DNA from: Streptomyces broussonetiae
Lineage (GTDB): Bacteria > Actinomycetota > Actinomycetes > Streptomycetales > Streptomycetaceae
Assembly (NCBI RefSeq): GCF_009796285.1
Contig: NZ_CP047020.1
Coordinates: 4,898,001 to 4,962,000 of the forward strand
Reading direction: 5' to 3'
Length of the DNA: 64,000 nt
Position numbers and translations under genes: made by a program. Below, piece by piece: positions 24,899 to 32,613 of this stretch (within the stretch, counting starts at the first letter, position 1; each line of letters starts with the position of its first letter). The notes under the pieces were generated by a model. That model saw only the letters and a program-made list of their open reading frames with translations, was not told the origin of the DNA and did not search any database.

Positions 24899-25231
24899 GT
24901 GGCCGGCACCCTGAAGAATGTGACCGACGCCGACTTCGAAGAGGTCGTCCTCAAGAGCGACAAGCCCGTCCTGGTGGACTTCTGGGCCGCTTGGTGCGGT
25001 CCGTGCAAGCAGATCGCCCCGTCCCTGGAAGCGATCGCCGCCGAGCACGGCGACAAGATTGAGATCGTCAAGCTCAACATCGACGAGAACCCGGAGACGG
25101 CCGCCAAGTACGGCGTCATGTCCATCCCGACCCTGAACGTCTACCAGGGTGGCGAGGTCGCCAAGACCATCATCGGTGCCAAGCCCAAGGGCGCGATCGT
25201 CCGCGACCTCGAGGACTTCATCGCCGAGTGA
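24899..25231 (+). CDS. trxA: thioredoxin
   Basis: A 110-residue thioredoxin with the active site WCGPCK (about 32-37), the conserved cis-proline segment MSIPTLN and a normal length. GTG at 24899 is preferred over 24884: GAAGGAG lies 7 bases before it, and the extra upstream residues would consist of that ribosome site itself. It receives electrons from the adjacent TrxB and reduces cytoplasmic disulfides. Confidence 0.96.
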   Translation: MAGTLKNVTDADFEEVVLKSDKPVLVDFWAAWCGPCKQIAPSLEAIAAEHGDKIEIVKLNIDENPETAAKYGVMSIPTLNVYQGGEVAKTIIGAKPKGAIVRDLEDFIAE

Positions 25232-25232
25232 G

Positions 25233-25246
25233 GTTTCACGTGAAAC
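25233..25246. promoter_or_regulatory. parS centromere site 6
   Basis: Exact GTTTCACGTGAAAC starting two bases after the trxA stop codon and ending just before the trxA terminator stem. Confidence 0.96.
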
Positions 25247-25285
25247 ACGAATGGGCCAACCTTCGCGGGTTGGCCCATTCGTTTG
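25247..25285 (+). terminator. trxA terminator
   Basis: A perfect stem of about 15 bp (25247-25261 with 25268-25282), loop TTCGCG, followed by TT. It also lies on the 3-prime side of the convergent GNAT gene and may serve both. Confidence 0.85.
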
Positions 25286-25306
25286 TGCCCTGTCGCTGAC
25301 CGAGCG

Positions 25307-25924
25307 CTAGAGCGGTCGCAGGGCCGGTTCCTTCTGGACCGCCCCCAGCAGCCGGTCGAGCGCCATCTCCACGTCTTCCTTCCACGAGAGCGTCGAGCGC
25401 AGCTCCAGCCGCAGCCGGGGATGTGCCGGATGCTGCCGGACCGTCTTGAAGCCCACGGCGAGAAGATGGTCCGCCGGGAGCAGACAGGCAGGTTCCTTCC
25501 AACGGGCGTCACCGAAGGCCTCAATCGCCTTGAAGCCCCGACGCAGCAGATCCTTGGCGACCGTCTGTACCAGCACCCGCCCCAGCCCCTGCCCCTGATA
25601 GCCGGGCATCACGAAGGCCGTCATCAGCTGGACGGCGTCCGGCGAGACCGGGCTGGTGGGAAAAGCCGTTGAACGCGGGACATAGGCAGGAGGGGCGTAG
25701 AGCACAAAGCCCACCGGTACGTCATCGACGTACACCAGTCGGCCGCACGATCCCCAATCCAGCAGGACGGCGGAGATCCAGGACTCCTTCTCCAACGCGG
25801 ACGTGCCCGCCCTTACTGCCGCTTCTCCGCTGACGGGGTCGAGTTCCCAGTAGACACACGAACGGCAGCGTGAGGGAAGGTCCTGAAGGTTGTCCAGCGT
25901 GAGCGGCACGAGCCGACGCCCCAT
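25307..25924 (-). CDS. GNAT-family N-acetyltransferase
   Basis: A 205-residue acetyltransferase of unknown substrate. It begins MGRRLVPLTLDNLQDLPSRC with a Cys pair SRCRSCVYWE, and the acetyl-CoA loop reads GYQGQGLGRVLVQTVAKDL (about 118-136). The ATG at 25924 is chosen because GAGGAA lies 9 bases upstream; the open frame extends 54 codons further but without family-like sequence. Homologues sit between trxA and parB in Streptomyces. Its N-terminal coding region overlaps a short frame in another register (25813-26070). Confidence 0.88.
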   Translation of the reverse strand: MGRRLVPLTLDNLQDLPSRCRSCVYWELDPVSGEAAVRAGTSALEKESWISAVLLDWGSCGRLVYVDDVPVGFVLYAPPAYVPRSTAFPTSPVSPDAVQLMTAFVMPGYQGQGLGRVLVQTVAKDLLRRGFKAIEAFGDARWKEPACLLPADHLLAVGFKTVRQHPAHPRLRLELRSTLSWKEDVEMALDRLLGAVQKEPALRPL

Positions 25925-26070
25925 GAAGGCTGTTCCTCGCTTCCTTCGCCAGCCGCATCGCGTGCGGCTGTCAGAGCGCTCCGTTCCTTGAGCAGACTGC
26001 CGACGAATCCGCCGACCGCTCCGAGGCTCAGCCCCGTGCTCACCAGTCCGGTGCGGCTCATCGATCGCAT
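25813..26070 (-). CDS. possible small membrane protein overlapping the GNAT gene
   Basis: An 85-codon frame starting MRSMSRTGLVSTGLSLGAVGGFVGSLL, so with one plausible membrane segment, and GGAGAG 9 bases before the ATG. It overlaps the GNAT gene by 112 bases in a different frame, so if it is translated its C-terminal half cannot be under free selection. It may equally be a leader segment of the GNAT mRNA. I do not recognise it. Confidence 0.3.
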   Translation of the reverse strand: MRSMSRTGLVSTGLSLGAVGGFVGSLLKERSALTAARDAAGEGSEEQPSWGVGSCRSRWTTFRTFPHAAVRVSTGNSTPSAEKRQ

Positions 26071-26244
26071 GGCCCCGTCTCTCCATTCAGAGATGCAGCT
26101 GCTGTCCGGTGGATGTGCCATACCTTTTCGCATCGTATCCACGAAGCGATTCACTCGATACTGCCTCAAAGCAAAGAGCGGGCCGCGTTCCGATACACAC
26201 CGGACACGGCCCGCTCCCCGTACGACCGAGGGGATCCGACGGGA

Positions 26245-27345
26245 TCAGTCGTCCTGGTCCTCCGCCGCATCCTCCTGCAGCTCATGCTGGAGCACCGGCC
26301 CCTCGTCCGGTGCGAGGGTGCTCAGGATCCGCTGAAGGTCGTCCACGGAGGCGAACTCGACGGTGATCTTGCCCTTCTTCTGCCCGAGGTCGACCTTCAC
26401 ACGGGTCTCGAACCGGTCCGAGAGCCGCGTCGCCAGGTCGTTCAGCGCCGGGGAGAGCCGGGAGCCGGCGCGCGGGCCCTTGGGCCGCTGAGGCGTCTGC
26501 GGTCGCGAGCCCATGAGGGTCACGATCTCCTCGACGGCACGCACCGACAGCCCCTCGGCCACGATGCGGTGCGCCAGCCGGTCCTGCTCCTCGGGATCCG
26601 TCACCGACAGCAGTGCTCGGGCATGACCGGCGGAGAGCACCCCGGCGGCGACCCGCCGCTGGACCGTCGGCGAGAGCTTCAGCAGACGCAGTGTGTTGGA
26701 CACCTGGGGGCGGGAGCGCCCGATCCGGTCGGCCAGCTGGTCGTGCGTGCAGTTGAAGTCCTTCAGCAACTGGTCGTAGGCGGCCGCCTCTTCCAGCGGG
26801 TTCAGCTGCGCACGGTGCAGGTTCTCCAACAGCGCGTCCAGGAGGAGCTTCTCGTCCTCCGTAGCCCGGACGATCGCCGGGATCGCCTCCAGGCCGGCCT
26901 TGCGACAGGCCCGCAGACGCCGCTCGCCCATGATCAGCTCATAGCGCTCGGGGCCCAGCTGCCGTACGACGACGGGCTGGAGGAGACCGACCTCCTGGAT
27001 GGAGGTGATCAGCTCCTTGAGAGCCTCCTCGTCGAAGACCTCACGCGGCTGGCGCGGGTTGGGCGTAATGGCGTCGAGAGGGATCTCGGCGAAGTGCGCG
27101 CCCAACGGAGGAGCCGGCATCTCCACGGCCGGGGCGGCCGGGGGTTCCTCGGTCTCCTGTGGCACAGGCGGCAGCGTGGCCACCTTTGCCGCGGCCACAC
27201 CGCGGTCGGTCGTCAGTACCGGGACGGCCGCGGGGGAGGTGGAGGCTCCGCCTCCCAGCGGGGCCGGAGCCGGGGTCTTCTCGGTCGGGGCTGCAGGGAT
27301 CAGTGCGCCGAGACCACGGCCCAGCCCCCTCCGTCGCTCACTCAC
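26245..27345 (-). CDS. parB: ParB/Spo0J chromosome partition protein
   Basis: A 366-residue CTP-dependent clamp that loads at parS and spreads on DNA. The N domain contains ITPNPRQPR (about 95-103) and the CTP-binding GERR motif (IMGERRLRACRKAGLE); the HTH follows (HDQLADRIGRSRPQVSNTLRLL), and a C-terminal dimerisation domain ends the protein. Eight parS sites in this window are its targets. Its start overlaps the parA stop by four bases, so the two are translationally coupled. Starts MSERRRGLGRGLGALIP. Confidence 0.97.
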   Translation of the reverse strand: MSERRRGLGRGLGALIPAAPTEKTPAPAPLGGGASTSPAAVPVLTTDRGVAAAKVATLPPVPQETEEPPAAPAVEMPAPPLGAHFAEIPLDAITPNPRQPREVFDEEALKELITSIQEVGLLQPVVVRQLGPERYELIMGERRLRACRKAGLEAIPAIVRATEDEKLLLDALLENLHRAQLNPLEEAAAYDQLLKDFNCTHDQLADRIGRSRPQVSNTLRLLKLSPTVQRRVAAGVLSAGHARALLSVTDPEEQDRLAHRIVAEGLSVRAVEEIVTLMGSRPQTPQRPKGPRAGSRLSPALNDLATRLSDRFETRVKVDLGQKKGKITVEFASVDDLQRILSTLAPDEGPVLQHELQEDAAEDQDD

Positions 27346-28415
27346 TGGATCCCCTCCACCATGCTCGGGTCGTTCTGGGCGCCGGTGTGGGCCTGGCTCG
27401 CGTCGTAGCTGATGCCAATGCCCTTCAGCGCGATTTCTCGGGCCGCCTCAAGATACGAGAGGGCACCGCTCGATCCTGGATCGTAGGTCAGCACCGTCTG
27501 TCCGTAACTCGGTGCCTCGGAGATGCGGACCGAGCGGGGAATGCTCGTCCGCAGCACCTCGTCACCGAAGTGGGTGCGCACCTCATCCGCGACCTGGGAG
27601 GCGAGACGCGTCCGGCCGTCGTACATGGTGAGCAGGATGGTCGACACATGCAGCGTGGGGTTGAGGTGCCCCCGCACCAGGTCGACGTTGCGCAGCAGCT
27701 GGCCCAGGCCCTCGAGTGCGTAGTACTCGCACTGGATCGGGATGAGGACCTCCTGGCCCGCCACCAGTGCGTTGACCGTCAACAGGCCGAGCGAGGGCGG
27801 GCAGTCGATGAGGATGTAATCCAGCGGTTGCTCGTATGCCTGGATCGCCCGCTGAAGCCGGCTCTCCCGGGCTACCAGAGAAACCAACTCGATCTCCGCA
27901 CCGGCGAGATCGATGGTGGCGGGAGCACAGAAGAGGCCCTCGACGTCCGGAACGGGCTGGACGACCTCGGCGAGCGGCTTGCTCTCCACCAACACGTCGT
28001 AGATGGAGGGAACTTCGGCGTGGTGGTCGATCCCGAGGGCGGTGGATGCGTTGCCCTGGGGGTCGAGATCGATCACCAGGACACGGCCACCGTGCAGTGC
28101 CAGCGAAGCGGCAAGGTTGACGGTCGTCGTCGTCTTGCCGACGCCGCCCTTCTGGTTGGCGACCACGATGACTCGGGTCTGCTCCGGTCGCGGCAGACCT
28201 TCGCCGGCGCGGCCCAAAGCCTCAACCGCCAGTTGGGCCGCACGACCGATCGGAGTGTCGTCCATCGGAGGCGGTGTTTCACGTGAAACATCCACCCCCA
28301 TCGACTCGGTACGGGGACCGGGGACCGGATCGGTCATCGGTCCCGCGATGTTGGCGTCGGACCGCAAGGATTCACTCTCCTCGACTTCAGGCTCGCAATG
28401 AACAGAGCCTCCCAT
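27342..28415 (-). CDS. parA: ParA/Soj chromosome partition ATPase
   Basis: A Walker-type ATPase that moves ParB-parS complexes. The deviant Walker A is NQKGGVGKTTTTVNLA, followed by VIDLDPQGNAST and ILIDCPPSLGLLT. The start is uncertain: the frame is open to a parS site near 28589, and ATGs lie at 28415, 28337 and 28265; none has a good ribosome site. I give 28415 since the resulting 357 residues fit the length I recall for Streptomyces ParA. The disordered N-terminal region includes an in-frame parS. ParA in this genus also serves septation in aerial hyphae. Confidence 0.93.
   Translation of the reverse strand: MGGSVHCEPEVEESESLRSDANIAGPMTDPVPGPRTESMGVDVSRETPPPMDDTPIGRAAQLAVEALGRAGEGLPRPEQTRVIVVANQKGGVGKTTTTVNLAASLALHGGRVLVIDLDPQGNASTALGIDHHAEVPSIYDVLVESKPLAEVVQPVPDVEGLFCAPATIDLAGAEIELVSLVARESRLQRAIQAYEQPLDYILIDCPPSLGLLTVNALVAGQEVLIPIQCEYYALEGLGQLLRNVDLVRGHLNPTLHVSTILLTMYDGRTRLASQVADEVRTHFGDEVLRTSIPRSVRISEAPSYGQTVLTYDPGSSGALSYLEAAREIALKGIGISYDASQAHTGAQNDPSMVEGIQ
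28276..28289. promoter_or_regulatory. parS centromere site 7, inside parA
   Basis: Exact GTTTCACGTGAAAC within the predicted N-terminal coding part of parA, read there as VSRET. Confidence 0.95.
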
Positions 28416-28573
28416 GCCTTCGGGGTCGTGAACCAGTGAGGCCTGGTGTTCTGTGGAGAAATCCACCTCTGTGGACAACTCCGTTGCCCCGCCGAGTGAA
28501 CCAAGAGGCTTGCGGTCGCGAGGTTCGGCCGCAGCGCGGCCACGACTGATGATGCCCTGCAGCAGTGAGCGAC

Positions 28574-28587
28574 GTTTCACGTGAAAC
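28574..28587. promoter_or_regulatory. parS centromere site 8, upstream of parA
   Basis: Exact GTTTCACGTGAAAC between rsmG and parA. It lies in the probable leader or promoter region of parAB, so ParB binding could affect parAB expression. Confidence 0.95.
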
Positions 28588-28680
28588 ACGATGCACAGCG
28601 GCTGCGGCCGGACCTCTGCGACACTCCGACCCGTGCGGGTTTGGCAGCTTGTGTGGAGTACGTCTCCTCGTCAGGACGGA

Positions 28681-29397
28681 TCAGCGGCGCCGACGGGCCC
28701 GATCCGACCGTGCGGCCTTCGCCCGCTTCGCCGCGAACCGCACACCGCCGGGGCTCTCGCCGACCTCGACCCGAACGACGGTGGACAGCGGGTCCACCAC
28801 GCCCTCACCCACATGCAGGATCGACGTCTCCACCGCACCGAGCTTGCCAAGGGCAGTCGCCGCAGCCTTCAGCTCCTCCTCCGCGGTGTCCCCCTTGAGC
28901 GCAAGCATCTCGCCGTAGGGCCGCAGCAGCGGAATGCCCCAGGTAGCCAGACGGTCCAGCGGGGCCACGGCCCGCGCGGTCACCACATGGACCGGCGGGA
29001 GCTTGCCCAGGACCTCCTCGGCGCGGCCCCGCACGACCGTGACATGGTCCAGGCCGAGCAGCTCGACAACCTCGGTGAGGAAGTTGGTGCGCCGCAGCAA
29101 GGGCTCCAACAGGGTGATGTTCAGATCGTCCCGTACCAGGGCCAGCGGAATGCCCGGCAGTCCGGCACCGGAGCCGACGTCGCAGACCGTCACACCTTCC
29201 GGTACGGCCTCCGAGAGCACCGCACAGTTGAGGATGTGCCGCTCCCACAGGCGGGGCACTTCCCGCGGGCCGATCAGGCCCCGCTGCACGCCCGCCTCGG
29301 CGAGCAGCTCCGCGTAGCGAACCGCATCGGCGAAGCGATCACCAAACACTTCCCGCGCCTGCTCGGGCGCGGGGGGAAGCTCCGCTGCCTCCGTCAC
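28681..29397 (-). CDS. rsmG: 16S rRNA (guanine-N7) methyltransferase RsmG (GidB)
   Basis: A 238-residue enzyme that methylates G527 of 16S rRNA; loss gives low-level streptomycin resistance in Streptomyces. The AdoMet motif reads VCDVGSGAGLPGIPLAL (about 68-84), followed by LLEPLLRRTNFL and the catalytic-face segment VTARAVAPLDRL. The GTG at 29397 is preferred to the ATG at 29436 because GGAAGGAC lies about 8 bases before it. It sits between jag and parA as usual. Confidence 0.95.
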   Translation of the reverse strand: MTEAAELPPAPEQAREVFGDRFADAVRYAELLAEAGVQRGLIGPREVPRLWERHILNCAVLSEAVPEGVTVCDVGSGAGLPGIPLALVRDDLNITLLEPLLRRTNFLTEVVELLGLDHVTVVRGRAEEVLGKLPPVHVVTARAVAPLDRLATWGIPLLRPYGEMLALKGDTAEEELKAAATALGKLGAVETSILHVGEGVVDPLSTVVRVEVGESPGGVRFAAKRAKAARSDRARRRR

Positions 29398-29467
29398 GGG
29401 GACCGTCCTTCCGTACAGCGCCGGTGCTTCGCACACCGGCCACCAGAACTACCAGGCTGACAAAGTT

Positions 29468-29496
29468 CGGCCCCGTCTGCTCTACAGACGGGGCCG
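29468..29496 (-). terminator. hairpin between jag and rsmG
   Basis: A perfect 11-bp stem (29468-29478 with 29486-29496) with a 7-base loop, 19 bases past the jag stop codon. There is no strong U-run, so it may only reduce read-through into rsmG. Confidence 0.65.
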
Positions 29497-29514
29497 GTGA
29501 AACGTGGGAACCGA

Positions 29515-30027
29515 TCAGGCGGGCAACACGACGACGAACCGCTGCGGCTCCTCGCCCTCGGACTCGCTGCGCAGTCCCGCGGCCTTGACCGCGTCGTGCA
29601 CGACCTTGCGCTCGAAGGGGGTCATCGGCTTGAGCTTGACGGGCTCACCGGTGTTCTTCACCTCGGTGGCGGCCTTGGCGCCCAGCTCGGACAGCTCGGC
29701 CCGCTTCTTGGCCCGGTAACCCGCGATGTCCAGCATGAGCCGGCTGCGGTCGCCGGTCTCCCGGTGCACGGCCAGGCGCGTCAGCTCCTGCAGCGCCTCC
29801 AGCACCTCGCCGTCCCGGCCGACCAGCTTCTGCAGGTCGCGGCCGCCGCTGTCGCTGATGATCGACACAGAGGCACGATCGGCCTCGACGTCCATGTCGA
29901 TGTCGCCGTCGAGGTCGGCGATGTCGAGCAGACCCTCCAGGTAGTCCGCCGCGATCTCACCCTCCTGCTCCAGGCGGGTCAGGGTGTCTGCACCCTCGGC
30001 AGCGGCGGAGGTGGTGCCTTCCGTCAC
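29515..30027 (-). CDS. jag: Jag/KhpB-type RNA-binding protein (KH and R3H domains)
   Basis: A 170-residue protein made of a KH-type domain (about 55-100; LVGRDGEVLEALQELTRLAVH) and an R3H domain (about 105-170; GYRAKKRAEL and the MTPFERKVVHDAV segment). The usual Jag-N domain is absent, as in other actinobacteria, and is replaced by a short acidic N terminus. KhpB proteins bind many mRNAs and affect cell-wall growth. It starts 16 bases after the yidC stop. Confidence 0.92.
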   Translation of the reverse strand: MTEGTTSAAAEGADTLTRLEQEGEIAADYLEGLLDIADLDGDIDMDVEADRASVSIISDSGGRDLQKLVGRDGEVLEALQELTRLAVHRETGDRSRLMLDIAGYRAKKRAELSELGAKAATEVKNTGEPVKLKPMTPFERKVVHDAVKAAGLRSESEGEEPQRFVVVLPA

Positions 30028-30042
30028 GGGATGGGCTCCTTC

Positions 30043-31323
30043 TTACTTCTTGGACGGGGACTTGGGCCGCTGCGGGCCACCCTTGCGCTGGCCGGACTGG
30101 GCCTTGCTACGGGTGCCGGAGCCGGGCTTCGAGGGCTGCTGGGCAGCGGAGGGCTTGGCATCCTCCGGCTCGTCGGGCTTCTCCGGCGAGGTGGAGTCAC
30201 CGGCCGCCTTCGGCCCGCCGGACTGGCGCTGGGACTTGGACTGGCGCTTGGGCTGCTGGCGGCGCCCAGCGGTGCCGGCGACAGTGCCGTCCGTAATGGT
30301 CGCGCCGTCCTCGGTCTGCGCCACGGCCTGGGCCGTGCTCTTCACCACGGTGCCGTCGGGCTGCGCGGCGAGACCGGCCTTGTTCAGGGCGTTGATGAAC
30401 TTGCGCTCGAACTCGTTGCGGTCGCGGCCCTTGGCGACGATCGCCTTGACGATGGTCTTCTCGCTGCGGCGACGGATCTTGCCGTGGTGCTCGATGTGCT
30501 TGGTCAGACGCTCCAGGTAAGCGGCCTGGGCCTTGGAACCCGGGGTCGGGTTGTTGCGGATGACGTACATCTGCTGGCCCATGGTCCACACGTTGGTGGT
30601 CAGCCAGTAGACGAGGACACCGACCGGGAAGTTGATACCGAAGACGGCGAACATGACCGGGAAGACGTACATCAACATCTTCTGCTGCTGCATGAACGGC
30701 GTCTTCACCGTGGTGTCGACGTTCTTCGTCATCAGCTGGCGCTGCGTGTAGAACTGCGACGCAGACATCAGGACGATCATGACCGCGGTGACGACCCGCA
30801 CGTCGGTGACCGTGGCACCCAGGGCGTGGACGGTGGCAGAGCCGTCCTTGAACTTCGCAGCGAGCGGGGCCCCGAAGATGTGCGCCTTACGGGCGCTGGC
30901 CAGCAGCGACTCGTTGATGACGCCGATGGTGTGGCCCGACGCAATGCCGTTGAGCACGTGGTACAGGGCGAAGAAGAACGGGGACTGCGCCAGGATGGGA
31001 AGGCACGAGGAGAGCGGGTTGGTACCCGACTCCTTGTACAGCTTCATCATCTCTTCGGACTGACGCTGCTTGTCGTTCTTGTAGCGCTCCTGGATCTTCT
31101 TCATCTCGGGCTGGAGCGTCTGCATGGCCCGGGTCGCCTTGATCTGCTTCACGAAGAGCGGGATCAGGCAGATACGGATCAGGATCACCAAGGACACGAT
31201 GGACAGGCCCCAGGCCCACCCGGTGTCAGCACCGAAGATCGCGCCGTACACCTTGTGAAACTGGACGATGACCCATGAAACGGGTGTCGTGATGAAGCTG
31301 AAGAGGCTGGCAATCGTGTCCAC
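30043..31323 (-). CDS. yidC: YidC/Oxa1 membrane protein insertase
   Basis: A 426-residue insertase with five or so membrane helices; the first segment is SLFSFITTPVSWVIVQFHKVYG, and the conserved core includes LIRICLIPLFVKQ, the QPEMKKIQERYKNDKQ cytoplasmic hairpin and LPILAQSPFFFALYHVL. The long C-terminal tail (about 310-426) is Lys/Gln/Ser-rich and basic and would lie at the ribosome exit. It has the Gram-positive-type layout without the large periplasmic domain. It works with the adjacent yidD and rnpA-rpmH genes in one conserved cluster. Confidence 0.96.
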   Translation of the reverse strand: MDTIASLFSFITTPVSWVIVQFHKVYGAIFGADTGWAWGLSIVSLVILIRICLIPLFVKQIKATRAMQTLQPEMKKIQERYKNDKQRQSEEMMKLYKESGTNPLSSCLPILAQSPFFFALYHVLNGIASGHTIGVINESLLASARKAHIFGAPLAAKFKDGSATVHALGATVTDVRVVTAVMIVLMSASQFYTQRQLMTKNVDTTVKTPFMQQQKMLMYVFPVMFAVFGINFPVGVLVYWLTTNVWTMGQQMYVIRNNPTPGSKAQAAYLERLTKHIEHHGKIRRRSEKTIVKAIVAKGRDRNEFERKFINALNKAGLAAQPDGTVVKSTAQAVAQTEDGATITDGTVAGTAGRRQQPKRQSKSQRQSGGPKAAGDSTSPEKPDEPEDAKPSAAQQPSKPGSGTRSKAQSGQRKGGPQRPKSPSKK

Positions 31324-31326
31324 TAA

Positions 31327-31692
31327 TCATGCTCCTTGGGCATGGGACGAGGTCTCTGCGGCCGGGCTCGAAGGAAGCCCGGAAGAGGGCTTCGCTTCGG
31401 TGGCCGGTTCGCCGGCGGAGGGCCCGCCCTTGCGTGCGCGCCAAGCGTTGCGCAGCATTTCGTGCCACCGTGGACGCTTGCGGGGCGGAACATGGTCCAC
31501 ACCGCCGAGCGACCACGGATTGCACCGGAGGATGCGCCAGGCGGTCAGTGCCGTTCCCTTGATCGCACCGTGCCGGTCGATGGCCGTGTAGCCGTAGTGG
31601 GAGCACGACGGGTAGTACTTGCATACCGGCCCCAGCAGTGGACTGATCGTCCACTGGTACAGCTTGATCAGAGCCAGCAGCGGGTACTTCAT
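31327..31692 (-). CDS. yidD: membrane protein insertion efficiency factor YidD
   Basis: A 121-residue YidD with its cysteine signature CKYYPSCSHYGYTAI (about 24-38), the ALIKLYQWTISP amphipathic start and the basic tail GGVDHVPPRK. Family length is 70-120; the C-terminal part past residue 75 is an actinobacterial extension. It overlaps rnpA by four bases and ends three bases before yidC starts. Confidence 0.94.
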   Translation of the reverse strand: MKYPLLALIKLYQWTISPLLGPVCKYYPSCSHYGYTAIDRHGAIKGTALTAWRILRCNPWSLGGVDHVPPRKRPRWHEMLRNAWRARKGGPSAGEPATEAKPSSGLPSSPAAETSSHAQGA

Positions 31693-32060
31693 CGCGCGCC
31701 CCCTCCCAGCAGCCGCTGAACGGCGGCGTCCAGGTCTTGGGCCAGCTGTGCATGGTCTGCGTCGCCCGCTCCGGGCAGCGCTCGTACGACTACCAGGCTA
31801 CCGGGGGGAAAAAGGACGACTCGGTCACGCATCAGATGACGCAGTCTGCGCTTCACTTTGTTGCGCACGACCGCACCACCCACTGCCTTGCTGACGACGA
31901 AACCCGCACGCGTCGGGGGAGCGCTCTCCCCAGGCGCGTGCGGGTCCGTGGCACCGCTACGAAGGTGGACGACGAGAGTCGGGCGTCCTGCCCGGCGTCC
32001 TCGTCGGACCGCGGTCGCGAAGTCCTCGCGCCGCCTCAGCCGGTTGTCGGTGGGCAGCAC
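31689..32060 (-). CDS. rnpA: ribonuclease P protein component
   Basis: A 123-residue basic protein that assists the RNase P RNA in tRNA 5-prime maturation. It starts MLPTDNRLRRREDFATAVRRGRRAGRPTLVVH and has the RNR motif region AVVRNKVKRRLRHLMRD (about 74-90). It lies 21 bases after rpmH, the usual coupled pair. Confidence 0.96.
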   Translation of the reverse strand: MLPTDNRLRRREDFATAVRRGRRAGRPTLVVHLRSGATDPHAPGESAPPTRAGFVVSKAVGGAVVRNKVKRRLRHLMRDRVVLFPPGSLVVVRALPGAGDADHAQLAQDLDAAVQRLLGGGAR

Positions 32061-32081
32061 GATGGCATGACCTGACCGGGA

Positions 32082-32219
32082 TCAGGCGGACAGGCTGGCG
32101 CGACCCTTGGCACGACGGTTCGCCAGAATCGCGCGGCCGGCACGGGTGCGCATCCGCAGGCGGAAGCCGTGGGTCTTCGCGCGACGACGGTTGTTCGGCT
32201 GGAAGGTGCGCTTGCTCAC
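32082..32219 (-). CDS. rpmH: 50S ribosomal protein L34
   Basis: A 45-residue protein, too short for most gene callers, reading SKRTFQPNNRRRAKTHGF at its N terminus and ending AKGRASLSA. GTG start at 32219 behind GGAGCCCCCGAGT. It is the first gene of the rpmH-rnpA-yidD-yidC-jag run and is divergent from dnaA. Confidence 0.96.
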   Translation of the reverse strand: MSKRTFQPNNRRRAKTHGFRLRMRTRAGRAILANRRAKGRASLSA

Positions 32220-32613
32220 TCGGGGGCTCCAGAAATCAAATCGGTGTGGCGGGTGCCGTCCTGGCTGTCACCGTGCGCCCACGAGTAGCTCGCGTCACGC
32301 CCGAGTGCACCGCTTCCCGATCACCTGGAGTGATCTGTGCCCATCGGAGGCAGGCGGCAGCAGCCATCGACAACTCGACCTGGTTACGGTACGCGGGGCT
32401 GCGCCATCCGGTCAAACCGGGGGTCACCGAGAGACACTATCCACAGGCTGGGGACAACAACTTGAACCGCACCCGCCGCGCTGACTACCGTGGCTGAACT
32501 CCCATTCGTTCTTTTGTCCCCCGCCCCGGCGGGTTTGCCCCACCGAACACCCGAAGTACACCCCGACCCGTCCCGCGTCACACGTTCGTGGGACCTGTGA
32601 GAGAGCGTGCCCT
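32220..32613. other. divergent rpmH/dnaA promoter region with a DnaA box
   Basis: A gene-free stretch of 394 bases that must contain both promoters. A DnaA box-like 9-mer CTATCCACA lies at 32437-32445, suited to autoregulation of dnaA, as known for Streptomyces. No open frame here looks coding. Confidence 0.7.
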
